Assembly (NCBI RefSeq): GCF_002432345.1
Contig: NZ_DJDT01000229.1
Coordinates: 1 to 7,083, forward strand
DNA from: Pedobacter sp. UBA5917
GTDB lineage: Bacteria > Bacteroidota > Bacteroidia > Sphingobacteriales > Sphingobacteriaceae
Direction of reading: 5' to 3'
Length of the DNA: 7,083 nucleotides
Positions 1 to 6,803 of the stretch are shown piece after piece. Position 1 is the stretch's first letter. Each line of letters begins with the position of its first letter. Below the pieces are notes generated by a model. It searched no databases, had not been told where the DNA came from, and saw nothing but the letters and a program-made list of their open reading frames with translations. The position numbers were made by a program, and so were the translations under genes.

Positions 1-221
1 GCGGGAATGTAAATGTAGAATATGCCTTATCGGCTGATGGAAGATATAGGTTGCGGGCTTACAGGCGCAACCAGAACGACGTAATTGTACAGGGACAGAT
101 TATTGAAACAGGACTGGGTTTCACCCTTGTGGTAGATTACAATAAATTCAGAGAGATTTTCCAGAAAAAACGAAACAGAAGAAACATTGAACAAAAACCT
201 AAAAATGAAACAACTAACTAG
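1..221 (+). CDS. tamB: C-terminal end of TamB-like translocation/assembly module protein (partial)
   Basis: Only the last 72 residues are in the window; the frame starts at base 3 and ends at the TAG at 219-221. The visible peptide begins GNVNVEYALSADGRYRLRAY and continues through QGQIIETGLGFTLVVDYNKF to a basic tail (EIFQKKRNRR). I recognise this as the end of the TamB (DUF490) domain of Bacteroidota: a beta-rich segment, then a short charged tail. TamB proteins are anchored in the inner membrane, span the periplasm as a beta-helical groove, and are thought to move phospholipids or help outer-membrane protein assembly together with an Omp85 partner. That partner is the next gene, whose ATG lies 17 bases before this stop, so the two are probably translationally coupled. 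The assignment rests on a short tail plus gene order. The other forward frames are closed by early stops. Confidence 0.8.
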   Translation, partial: GNVNVEYALSADGRYRLRAYRRNQNDVIVQGQIIETGLGFTLVVDYNKFREIFQKKRNRRNIEQKPKNETTN

Positions 222-2520
222 ACCAATTTTATTTATACTGGCCTGCTTAGTTTGGGCTGCGTGTAGCTCTACGAAATCGTTAAAGCCGGGACAATACTTA
301 TATACTGGTGCCGAAGTAAAGATCAATCCAGATTCGTCGGGCAAAATTGAGGATGAAAAACAGGTAAAAAAAGATCTCGAAAGCAAAACGAGGCCACGTC
401 CCAACAAATCTATTTTAGGAATAAAGTTTAAACTGGGTATTTATAACCTGGCCGGAGAACCCAAAAAACCAAAAGGGCTTAGAAACTGGATCCGCAGACA
501 GGGCGAAGCCCCTGTGCTGTTAAACGAAGTTAAATTGAAATACAATAACGATGTATTAACCAGTTACCTGATTAGTGAGGGTTATTTACAGGCCGCTGTT
601 ACCGGCGATACCATTATTACAGGAAAAAAAGGCAAGGCTGTTTACACGGCCGAAACCGGTAACCGTTACAAGATAAATAAAATCACTTTTCCACCTGATA
701 GTGGCATTTTAACCAAAATCATTAACCAGAACAAGGATAAAACCCTGTTGAAAGTAGGTGATTATTATGACCTGGATACCTATAAAAACGAACGCATCAG
801 AATTGATAACGACCTGAAAGAACAGGGCTATTTTTATTTCAGTCCGGATTACCTGATCCTTCAGATTGACAGCACCATTGGCAAAAACCTGGTAAATGTT
901 ACTGTTAAGGTTAAAGATATTGCACCTGATGCCGGTTTAAAGCCTTATACCATCCGTAATATCAACATCTACCCTAGTTACAGCCTGCGGAGAGATACCG
1001 TATTAAGAAAGCTGAAACCGCTTGAATATCACGATTTCAGTATTTACGACGACCGGAATACTTTTAAACCAAAATTGTTCGATCGTTTGGTTTTCTTCCA
1101 GAAAGGCGAACCTTATAACCGTAAAGACCATAACCAATCGCTAAACCGGATGGTTAATGTGGGCGCTTTCAGGGATGTTAGGGCAGAGTTTTTACCGATC
1201 GATAGTTTCAAAAACAGTCAGTTGGATCTGAATATATACCTTACTCCGCTTAAGAAAAACTCGTTGAGCTTTTCGGTTACCGGAACCAGTAAATCGAACA
1301 ACTTTGTGGGTTCGGAAGTAAAAGTAACACAAACCACCCGTAACCTGTTCAGAAATGCAGAACAGCTGGATGTGAGTGTAAGCGGTGGTTTCGAAACGCA
1401 GACCAAAGGAACTTCATTGGGCCGTAATTCGCTATCGCTAACTGCAGAAGCAAAATTAACTTTCCCGAGGCTCATTGTTCCGTTTTATAAACCGAATAGC
1501 ACAAATGCTTTCATCCCCAAAACCATTACTTCGCTTTCTTATCAATTGCTTAGCCGTGGTTCTGAATATACCCTACGCGCCATAAAAGGTGAATATGGTT
1601 ACAATTTTAAGGAGAACCAGTACAAAGAGCATAATTTCAACCCGATATCAATCAGTTACGTTTCAACAGGTTTCCCTGATGCAACTACAAAGAAGAACTT
1701 GTTTGATGCTAATCCTCTTTTAAGAAGCACCCTCGAAAACCAGTTTATCATTGGTAGCAATTACAACTTTACCTATACCAACCAGATGGAAACCAACCGA
1801 CGAAATAATGTATATTTCTTTGGTGGTTTAGAAACAGGTGGTAATGTTTGGGGACTATTTACCGCTAAAAATGATCAGGGACAAAAAACCTTATTCAATA
1901 CACCACTTACCCAGTTTATCAGGGCAGAGGCTGATTTGAGGGATTATTACAAAATTAACCGCAACCTGATCTGGGCCAACCGTTTAAACCTGGGTTATGG
2001 TTATGCTTACGGCAATAGTACCTCTTTACCTTTTGTAAGACAGTTTTTTGCAGGGGGAAGTAACGATATCAGGGCGTTTCCGGCACGTACCTTAGGTCCG
2101 GGTACTTATAAAGTAAAGGATGATGCCATTTTTGCCGATCAGGGTGGTGATATCAAATTGATGCTCAATTCAGAACTCCGTTTTAAATTGGTAAGCGTAT
2201 TATACGGTGCCTTGTTTGTAGATGCAGGTAATATATGGTTGAGAAAAGAAGATCTTGGAGAACCTGGCAAACCAGAAACTGCAAGACTTGGATCGGGCTT
2301 TAAGTTAAAAAATACTTTTGATGAGCTAGCCGTTGGTACCGGCGCGGGTTTACGTGTTGATGCTACCATTTTTGTGGTACGTTTGGATGTGGCTTTCCCT
2401 TTGAGAAAACCTTATTTACCTGAAGGGCAAAGATGGGTATTTGATGATATTGCCTTTGGGAATAAAGATTGGCGCAGACAGAATTTAATTTTTAATATTG
2501 GCATAGGCTATCCATTTTAG
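205..2520 (+). CDS. tamL: TamL: lipoprotein Omp85/BamA-TamA family outer-membrane assembly protein
   Basis: A 771-residue protein when started at the ATG at 205. An in-frame TTG at 187 would add six residues (MNKNLK) ahead of the signal peptide and is less likely. The N-terminus is a signal peptide with a hydrophobic core (ILFILACLVW) followed by AAC-SSTK, so Cys20 is the likely lipidated residue; Trp at -3 makes the lipobox unusual, and Cys14 is a poorer alternative. Residues ~30-345 form the periplasmic POTRA-like part, including LTSYLISEGYLQAAV and NDLKEQGYFYFSPDY. Residues ~350-771 are the Omp85 beta-barrel: alternating strands, the loop-6 motif GGSNDIRAF (IRAF at 622-625, matching the family V/I-R-G/A-F), and a C-terminal strand ending NIGIGYPF with terminal Phe, a typical outer-membrane insertion signal. 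Lipidated TamA homologues paired with TamB are characteristic of Bacteroidota. It probably works with the upstream TamB. Family assignment is firm; the exact substrate is unknown. Confidence 0.88.
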   Translation: MKQLTRPILFILACLVWAACSSTKSLKPGQYLYTGAEVKINPDSSGKIEDEKQVKKDLESKTRPRPNKSILGIKFKLGIYNLAGEPKKPKGLRNWIRRQGEAPVLLNEVKLKYNNDVLTSYLISEGYLQAAVTGDTIITGKKGKAVYTAETGNRYKINKITFPPDSGILTKIINQNKDKTLLKVGDYYDLDTYKNERIRIDNDLKEQGYFYFSPDYLILQIDSTIGKNLVNVTVKVKDIAPDAGLKPYTIRNINIYPSYSLRRDTVLRKLKPLEYHDFSIYDDRNTFKPKLFDRLVFFQKGEPYNRKDHNQSLNRMVNVGAFRDVRAEFLPIDSFKNSQLDLNIYLTPLKKNSLSFSVTGTSKSNNFVGSEVKVTQTTRNLFRNAEQLDVSVSGGFETQTKGTSLGRNSLSLTAEAKLTFPRLIVPFYKPNSTNAFIPKTITSLSYQLLSRGSEYTLRAIKGEYGYNFKENQYKEHNFNPISISYVSTGFPDATTKKNLFDANPLLRSTLENQFIIGSNYNFTYTNQMETNRRNNVYFFGGLETGGNVWGLFTAKNDQGQKTLFNTPLTQFIRAEADLRDYYKINRNLIWANRLNLGYGYAYGNSTSLPFVRQFFAGGSNDIRAFPARTLGPGTYKVKDDAIFADQGGDIKLMLNSELRFKLVSVLYGALFVDAGNIWLRKEDLGEPGKPETARLGSGFKLKNTFDELAVGTGAGLRVDATIFVVRLDVAFPLRKPYLPEGQRWVFDDIAFGNKDWRRQNLIFNIGIGYPF

Positions 2521-2527
2521 TATTTCG

Positions 2528-3550
2528 ATGAAACTAATCAACAAGATCAAACGTTTTTTTATTGCGCTTTACCACCTGTTTATTGCTGCCGGGAAAGGTT
2601 TTGTAGAAGATCGTGTAACCAAACTAAGTGCTTCGCTTGCTTATTACACCATTTTTTCGCTTACACCGCTTATTATTATCGTACTTTCTGCCGCTACCCT
2701 ATTTTTTGGTGATAAAAGAAACGAACAAACAAGAGGTCAGTTTTTTGGTCAGATTACCGAAATGGTAGGCAAAGATGCCGCCACACAGATACAGGGTTTT
2801 GTAGAACATGCCAATAAATCGGGTCAATCTACCATCGGTTTAATTATTGGTATCGGTACCCTTATTATTGGAGCAACGGCCATCTTTATCGAAATACAGG
2901 ATAGCATCAACATCATCTGGAAGGTAAAGGCCATCCCTAAAAAAGGCTGGCTCAAAATGCTTACCAACAGGCTGCTTTCCTTCTCTCTGATCGTATCAAT
3001 GGGTTTTTTGCTACTCGTTTCGCTGGTAATTAATAGTGTGGTGGTAGGCTTGGGCGATAAACTGGTTTCATTTGTTTCTAAAAGTGATATCGATGAGGTA
3101 ATTCCGGTAGCAAACGATACCATGCAGTTGCTCATTTATATTTTAAACAACGTAATTACCCTTGCAGCGGTTACGGCCGTATTCACCATCATATTTAAGG
3201 TGCTGCCCGATGTAAATATCAAATGGAAATCGGCCATTATCGGTTCGTTATTTACCGCGGTCCTTTTCAGTTTGGGTAAGTACCTTATCGGGATTTACAT
3301 CGAAAAAGGTAATCCGGGTTCTGCTTTTGGCGCAGCCAGTTCCATTATCGTAATTTTACTGTGGATTTATTATACCTCTATCATTTTATATTTCGGGGCC
3401 GAATTTACCCAGGCCTATGCCGAAAAATATGATAACGGCATCTCCCCTAGTAAATATGCCGTGTTTACCAAAATCACTATTGTAGAGAAAAAGGTAGATG
3501 TACTGCCGCCGCAGCACCCCGAAGATACGGTGGATGTGGGTAAGGGGTGA
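2528..3550 (+). CDS. YihY/virulence factor BrkB family inner-membrane protein
   Basis: A 340-residue polytopic membrane protein whose ATG lies 7 bases after the tamL stop, so it is probably in the same transcript. The amphipathic, basic N-terminus is followed by the family signature around residues 28-50 (DRVTKLSASLAYYTIFSLTP). About six hydrophobic spans are visible: ~38-60, 102-124, 147-175, 202-225, 235-256 and 271-295. The last span ends in YFGAEFTQAYAEKY (288-301), the conserved end of the domain. The C-terminal ~35 residues are hydrophilic and probably cytoplasmic. Members were once called 'ribonuclease BN' by mistake; the real biochemical role is unsettled, with transport or envelope roles proposed. 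Length and motifs are normal and there is no sign of disruption. No good Shine-Dalgarno precedes the ATG, as is common in this phylum. Linkage with tamB-tamL suggests an envelope function, which is inference only. Confidence 0.88.
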   Translation: MKLINKIKRFFIALYHLFIAAGKGFVEDRVTKLSASLAYYTIFSLTPLIIIVLSAATLFFGDKRNEQTRGQFFGQITEMVGKDAATQIQGFVEHANKSGQSTIGLIIGIGTLIIGATAIFIEIQDSINIIWKVKAIPKKGWLKMLTNRLLSFSLIVSMGFLLLVSLVINSVVVGLGDKLVSFVSKSDIDEVIPVANDTMQLLIYILNNVITLAAVTAVFTIIFKVLPDVNIKWKSAIIGSLFTAVLFSLGKYLIGIYIEKGNPGSAFGAASSIIVILLWIYYTSIILYFGAEFTQAYAEKYDNGISPSKYAVFTKITIVEKKVDVLPPQHPEDTVDVGKG

Positions 3551-3555
3551 TGTTA

Positions 3556-3607
3556 CGTCATTGCGAACCGAAGAGCTGGTATGTGGTGAGGGCGTGAAGC
3601 AATCTTA
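3556..3607 (+). repeat. Degenerate half-copy of a REP-like intergenic repeat
   Basis: It starts CGTCATTGCGA and ends TGAAGCAATCTTA, with about 30 diverged bases between (ACCGAAGAGCTGG...GAGGGCG). The reverse complement of the right arm of the complete element at 4406-4500 has the same framework, CGTCATTGCGAG...GACGAAGCAATCTTA. This copy therefore stands in the opposite orientation to that right arm. A matching second arm (GATTGCTTC...GCAATGACG) is not found downstream, although 3637-3649 (GCGATCGTCATTT) may be a decayed remnant. It begins 5 bases after the YihY stop. Confidence 0.7.
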
Positions 3608-3658
3608 ATGCAAGAACTATTCTAGAAGATGCCCTTGCGATCGTCATTTCCAGCACAT

Positions 3659-3690
3659 TTTGTTTTAAATTTTAATAATACGTATCTTTA
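3659..3690 (+). promoter_or_regulatory. Bacteroidota-type promoter for the toxin-antitoxin cassette
   Basis: TTTG at 3659-3662 is followed after exactly 20 bases by TATCTTTA at 3683-3690. The Bacteroidota housekeeping consensus is TTTG, about 19-21 bases, then TAnnTTTG, so only the last base of the -7 box deviates. The surroundings are very AT-rich. The -7 box ends 4 bases before the ATG at 3695. Transcription should start at or within a few bases of that ATG, giving a leaderless or nearly leaderless message. Confidence 0.55.
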
Positions 3691-3694
3691 TATC

Positions 3695-3931
3695 ATGACT
3701 ACAATGACCATACAAGTTCCCGAAGCCCTTGAGAAAGAGCATGAGGAAACAACACGCTTTATTGCAGCCAAACTGTATGAAGCAGGTAAATTGACTTTGG
3801 GTCAGGCTGCTGAAATGTGCCATATGAAAAAATGGGATTTTGCTGAAATCCTGATTAAGTATGATGTCCATTACCTGGACGAAAGTGCGGCTGAAGATCT
3901 TGAAATGTTCAGAAATGCCCGTATTGGATAA
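3695..3931 (+). CDS. UPF0175 family antitoxin-like protein
   Basis: A 78-residue protein starting MTTMTIQVPEALEKEHEETT. I chose the ATG at 3695 because the family normally opens with a short T-I-x-(V/I)-P strand. The open frame back to an ATG at 3629 (22 extra residues) runs through the promoter and repeat debris and looks non-coding. The ATG at 3704 (Met4) is an alternative start. Residues 5-13 form the N-terminal strand, ~17-30 a helix (TTRFIAAKLYEAGKLTLGQA region), and ~33-54 a helix-turn-helix-like stretch (LTLGQAAEMCHMKKWDFAEIL) typical of UPF0175. The tail (YLDESAAEDLEMF) is acidic and could contact the toxin. The stop overlaps the next gene by 17 bases, as expected for an antitoxin-toxin pair. 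It probably neutralises the downstream PIN-like protein and may repress its own promoter. Family assignment is good; antitoxin activity is inferred from family and partner. Confidence 0.8.
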   Translation: MTTMTIQVPEALEKEHEETTRFIAAKLYEAGKLTLGQAAEMCHMKKWDFAEILIKYDVHYLDESAAEDLEMFRNARIG

Positions 3932-4379
3932 AATTGTCATCACTGACGCCAGCTGTTTCATCACGCTTGATAAAATAGATGGTATGCATATCCTCCATTC
4001 TTTGTATAAACAGGTAATAACAACTCCTGAAATAGCTGCTGAATATGGAAAGCGACTACCCGATTGGGTGGATGTGAAAGCCGTGCAAAACCGCAACCTA
4101 TTGTATGACTATGCTGAAAACGTAGATATAGGAGAGGCCAGTGCTATGGTACTTGCAATAGAAACCCATGCTGATCTACTCATTATAGATGATGCAGAAG
4201 GAAGGAGGTTTGCTAAAAAGCTTGAACTCAACATCACGGGTACAGTTGGTGTAATACTTAACGCCAAACTTAATGGCATTATTCCACTAGTTAAACCTTA
4301 CATTCTCAAAATCCAACAAACTAATTTTAGGATTTCTGAATGGTTGACTACACAAATAATTAAAGATGCTGGAGAATAA
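3915..4379 (+). CDS. DUF3368 PIN-like domain protein, putative ribonuclease toxin
   Basis: A 154-residue protein when started at the ATG at 3915 (MPVLDKIVITDASCFITL). The open frame reaches back to 3861, but that extension is the antitoxin's coding sequence in another frame. PIN-like acidic residues are in the expected places: Asp11 in ITDASCFITL, Glu39/Glu43 in TTPEIAAEYG, Glu74 in the DIGEASAMVLA helix, and Asp92-Asp93 in LLIIDDAEGRRFAKKL. The stretch ITGTVGVILNAKLNGII (107-123) is a hallmark of DUF3368. PIN domains use such a carboxylate cluster to bind metal and cut RNA, so the protein is probably the toxin of the pair with the UPF0175 protein. All expected acidic residues are present and the length is normal, so it looks intact. 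The C-terminus (LKIQQTNFRISEWLTTQII) resembles the helix that closes the fold in relatives. RNA target is unknown. Confidence 0.82.
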   Translation: MPVLDKIVITDASCFITLDKIDGMHILHSLYKQVITTPEIAAEYGKRLPDWVDVKAVQNRNLLYDYAENVDIGEASAMVLAIETHADLLIIDDAEGRRFAKKLELNITGTVGVILNAKLNGIIPLVKPYILKIQQTNFRISEWLTTQIIKDAGE

Positions 4380-4405
4380 GTAATATCTGGTGGAGCGCAA
4401 AGAGT

Positions 4406-4500
4406 CGTCGTTGCCCGCCACGAAGCAATCCTAACGCAAACGCTGATAGCGATCGTTGTAAGATTGCTTCGTCGGCTGAAAAAGCCTTCTCGCAATGACG
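4406..4500. repeat. REP-like palindromic intergenic element (complete, two arms)
   Basis: The outer arms CGTCGTTGC (4406-4414) and GCAATGACG (4492-4500) pair over 9 bases with a single position that would be a G-U wobble in RNA. The inner arms CGAAGCAATC (4421-4430) and GATTGCTTCG (4462-4471) are perfect 10-base complements. The centre (4431-4461) contains AACGC...GCGATCGTT. The right side carries about 14 more bases between inner and outer arms than the left, including a small hairpin GGCTGAAAAAGCC (4474-4486). The whole could fold into a long interrupted cruciform or RNA hairpin. It lies between the convergent toxin gene and parE, where such elements are usual, and could protect or end either transcript. 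Confidence 0.8.
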
Positions 4501-4515
4501 GACTTTTCCTACTCC

Positions 4516-4539
4516 CCGTTTCGTGTCTACACGAAACGG
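4516..4539. terminator. Perfect 10-bp hairpin between convergent genes, probable bidirectional terminator
   Basis: CCGTTTCGTG (4516-4525), loop TCTA, then CACGAAACGG (4530-4539): a perfect 10-bp stem with a tetraloop. It sits 136 bases after the toxin stop and 11 bases beyond the parE stop on the opposite strand, so it is well placed to terminate parE. Neither side has a clean T-tract (AATAATCTCATTT on the plus side; GGAGTAGGAAAAG on the minus side), so termination may be weak or the hairpin may mainly stabilise 3' ends. Confidence 0.6.
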
Positions 4540-4550
4540 AATAATCTCAT

Positions 4551-6422
4551 TTACGCCACCTCTTCCGTAATTACTTTAGGCTCCTCCGTCACTTCATCTT
4601 TCTCTATACGCAGGTTCCGGATAATGTGCTGTTGCCTATCGGGTGTGTTTTTACCCATGTAGTATTCGAGTAGGCTTTTAATCGTCTGGTCTTTTAAAAT
4701 CACCGGATCTAGCCTGATGTCTTTACCGATAAATAAACCAAATTCATCCGGCGAGATTTCACCCAAACCTTTAAATCGGGTAATTTCAGGTTTGTTGCCC
4801 AGTTTTTCGATCGCATTTCTGCGTTCCTCGTCGCTGTAACAATAAATGGTTTCTTTTTTATTTCTCACCCTGAAAAGCGGTGTTTGTAAAATATAAACAT
4901 GACCTGCTTTTACCAGATCGGGGAAAAACTGCAAAAAGAAAGTCATCATCAATAAACGGATGTGCATCCCGTCAACATCGGCATCGGTTGCAATTACAAT
5001 GTTGTTATAATGAAGCCCTTCCAGGCCATCTTCAATATTTAAAGCATGCTGTAAAAGGTTAAACTCTTCGTTTTCGTAAACCACTTTTTTGGTCAGTTCG
5101 TAACAGTTTAACGGCTTACCCTTCAAACTAAATACGGCCTGGCAATCTACATCGCGAGATTTGGTAATCGAACCCGATGCTGAATCACCTTCGGTAATAA
5201 AAAGGGTGGTTTCGTAACGTTTCTCATGTGGGGTGTTGAAATGTACCTTACAATCGCGGAGTTTTTTATTGTGTAATGATGCTTTTTTTGCCCTGTCGTT
5301 AGCCAGTTTTTTAATCCCCGCAATATCTTTCCGCTCCCGTTCTGATTGCAGAATTCTTTTCTCTAATGCATCGGCAACTTCTTTATTCTTGTGCAGGTAA
5401 TCATCCAGTTCTTTCTTAACAAAATCGTTGATGAAAGTAGCTACCGATGGTCCTTCAGGCCCCATGTTCTGCGAACCCAGTTTGGTTTTGGTCTGCGATT
5501 CGAAAACCGGCTCCTGTACACGTACAGAAATCGCTGCAATAATTGATGAACGCACATCCGATGCGTCAAACTCTTTTTTATAAAACTCGCGAACGGTTTT
5601 CACTACCGCAGCCCTAAAAGCTGCCTGATGTGTTCCACCCTGTGTAGTATGCTGTCCGTTAACAAACGAATGGTAATCTTCGCCATATTGCTGTCCGTGG
5701 GTCATCGCAATTTCAATATCCGGACCAATCATGTGAATAATCGGGTAACGGATTTCTTCTGGCTTATTAAATTTAGAAAGCAGATCGTACAAACCTCTTT
5801 CCGAAAAATATTTCTGGTTATTAAAATTTACCGTTAAACCGGTATTTAAGAAAACATAGTTCCAAACCATGCTCTCCACAAAATCCGGAATATAGTGGTA
5901 GTTTCTGAAAATGGTTTCGTCGGGATAAAAGGTAATTGCCGTACCATTACGCTGCGTGGTATCGATTACCGGTTGCTCGGTTACAATTTCTCCTTTAGAA
6001 AATTCTACTTTTTTCGTTTTTCCATCACGATATGATTGTACAGTGAAACTGGTAGAAAGTGCATTTACCGCCTTTGTACCTACCCCATTTAAACCCACCG
6101 ATTTCTGGAAAGCATTGCTGTCGTATTTACCCCCGGTATTAATCTTGCTCACACAATCGATTACCTTACCCAATGGAATACCACGACCATAATCACGTAC
6201 ATTCACTTTTTGTTCGGAAAGGGTAATTTCGATGGTTTTTCCGGTTCCCATTACAAACTCATCGATAGAGTTATCTACAATTTCCTTTAATAAAACGTAA
6301 ATACCATCATCCTGCGCAGAGCCATCGCCAAGTTTACCAATGTACATCCCCGGACGAAGCCTGATGTGCTCTTTCCAATCTAATGAACGGATACTGTCGT
6401 CGTTATAAATTACTTCTGCCAT
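4551..6422 (-). CDS. parE: DNA topoisomerase IV subunit B (ParE/GyrB family)
   Basis: A complete 623-residue type IIA topoisomerase ATPase subunit. With ParC it forms the A2B2 enzyme that unlinks daughter chromosomes and relaxes supercoils. The GHKL ATPase domain is at the N-terminus: RPGMYIG (23-29), the N-box EIVDNSIDE (47-55; catalytic Glu47, Mg-binding Asn51), VRDYGRGIP (75-83; Asp77 for adenine binding), and the glycine-rich lid GLNGVGTKAVNALS (110-123). The transducer domain has the QTK motif QTKTKLG (310-316), with Lys312 matching the phosphate-sensing Lys. The TOPRIM domain has EGDSASGS (411-418; Glu411) and DADVDG (480-485; Asp480, 482, 484 for Mg), then RFKGLGE (549-555). EGDSASGS in place of the usual EGDSAGGS is, as I recall, the norm for Bacteroidota ParE. 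The length (~620-630) lacks the insertions of large GyrBs, favouring ParE. No parC follows within the window. No strong ribosome site precedes the ATG. Confidence 0.93.
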   Translation of the reverse strand: MAEVIYNDDSIRSLDWKEHIRLRPGMYIGKLGDGSAQDDGIYVLLKEIVDNSIDEFVMGTGKTIEITLSEQKVNVRDYGRGIPLGKVIDCVSKINTGGKYDSNAFQKSVGLNGVGTKAVNALSTSFTVQSYRDGKTKKVEFSKGEIVTEQPVIDTTQRNGTAITFYPDETIFRNYHYIPDFVESMVWNYVFLNTGLTVNFNNQKYFSERGLYDLLSKFNKPEEIRYPIIHMIGPDIEIAMTHGQQYGEDYHSFVNGQHTTQGGTHQAAFRAAVVKTVREFYKKEFDASDVRSSIIAAISVRVQEPVFESQTKTKLGSQNMGPEGPSVATFINDFVKKELDDYLHKNKEVADALEKRILQSERERKDIAGIKKLANDRAKKASLHNKKLRDCKVHFNTPHEKRYETTLFITEGDSASGSITKSRDVDCQAVFSLKGKPLNCYELTKKVVYENEEFNLLQHALNIEDGLEGLHYNNIVIATDADVDGMHIRLLMMTFFLQFFPDLVKAGHVYILQTPLFRVRNKKETIYCYSDEERRNAIEKLGNKPEITRFKGLGEISPDEFGLFIGKDIRLDPVILKDQTIKSLLEYYMGKNTPDRQQHIIRNLRIEKDEVTEEPKVITEEVA

Positions 6423-6551
6423 ACTGTGTTTATCTGTTCTTCAGTGAAAACCCCGCATTTTTTGATTTGCCGGGCGATGAAGAATTTGTAGAAATAAGCC
6501 TGATGAATGAAAATAAAAATATCTCCAGATTTTCTCTTCAGAATTATCTTA

Positions 6552-6583
6552 CAATAATAAATTTATTATGCGAGGCTAGCAAA
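6552..6583 (-). promoter_or_regulatory. Probable parE promoter (Bacteroidota type)
   Basis: Read on the minus strand, TTTG (6583-6580) is followed after exactly 20 bases by TATTATTG (6559-6552). This fits TTTG-N20-TAnnTTTG with one mismatch in the -7 box. Transcription would begin near 6545, leaving a leader of about 120 bases before the parE ATG at 6422. No other candidate with both boxes was seen between here and the gene. Confidence 0.45.
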
Positions 6584-6607
6584 AGAAAGTTTCCACATGT
6601 GAACAAT

Positions 6608-6642
6608 GATGGATGATGTAGAATGTAAAATGGATGATGGAC
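6608..6642 (-). repeat. Left-edge inverted copy of the 14-bp minisatellite motif
   Basis: GTAAAATGGATGATGGAC (6625-6642) is the reverse complement, with 17 of 18 bases matching, of GTCCATCATCCATATTAC at 7021-7038. Just before it, GATGGATGATGTA (6608-6620) is the exact reverse complement of TACATCATCCATC (7036-7048). The two parts are separated here by a few extra bases compared with the right side. The repeat block 6608-7083 is thus bracketed by inverted related sequences. Confidence 0.75.
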
Positions 6643-6649
6643 TTTAGTA

Positions 6650-6767
6650 CTAATGAACAAATCACTAATGACCAGTAAACAAATGACCAATGAACAAATC
6701 ACAACATCCAAAACATTTCAACTTTACAAAATAATCAAAAATGACCAATGAACCAATGACAAATTTC
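6650..6767 (+). repeat. Degenerate AATGACCAATGAACAAA-type repeats
   Basis: Overlapping variants of one short phrase fill this stretch: CTAATGAACAAATCACTAATG, ACCAGTAAACAAATGACCAA, TGAACAAATCAC, then AATGACCAATGAACCAATGA and CAAATTT. A further variant, CTAATGACCAATAAACAAAT, lies at 6865-6884, between the two 53-bp copies. The composition is strongly asymmetric (A- and C-rich, few G except in ATGA). It has no coding character and no fixed period, and looks like a slowly decaying simple-sequence tract. Confidence 0.6.
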
Positions 6768-6785
6768 GACCACCAAGACACCAAG
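6760..6785 (+). repeat. ACCAC-AAG-CAC-AAG motif, copy 1
   Basis: CAAATTTCGACCACCAAGAC followed by ACCAAG. It aligns with copy 2 at 6880-6905 over the whole 26 bases with a few substitutions, mainly C/A changes inside the ACCACnAAGnCACnAAG core. It precedes the first 53-bp repeat by 18 bases. Confidence 0.65.
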
Positions 6786-6803
6786 TTTTTCTGTTTCACT
6801 TGC

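Noticed and set aside
27..407. Minus-strand 126-codon open frame opposite the tamB-tamL junction
   Set aside because: It lies antisense to two well-supported genes and shows no domain-like composition; it is a shadow.
3629..3694. N-terminal extension of the UPF0175 protein from an ATG at 3629
   Set aside because: The 22 extra residues come from repeat debris and the promoter (TTTG and TATCTTTA boxes), and do not fit the usual start of the family, which is well matched from 3695.
3861..3914. N-terminal extension of the DUF3368 protein
   Set aside because: This would overlap the antitoxin by 71 bases; the PIN fold begins directly after the ATG at 3915 with the DKIVITDASCFI strand.
3551..4550. 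Insertion sequence or transposase associated with the toxin-antitoxin cassette
   Set aside because: No transposase frame, no terminal inverted repeats of IS type and no target-site duplication were found; only REP-like repeats flank the pair.
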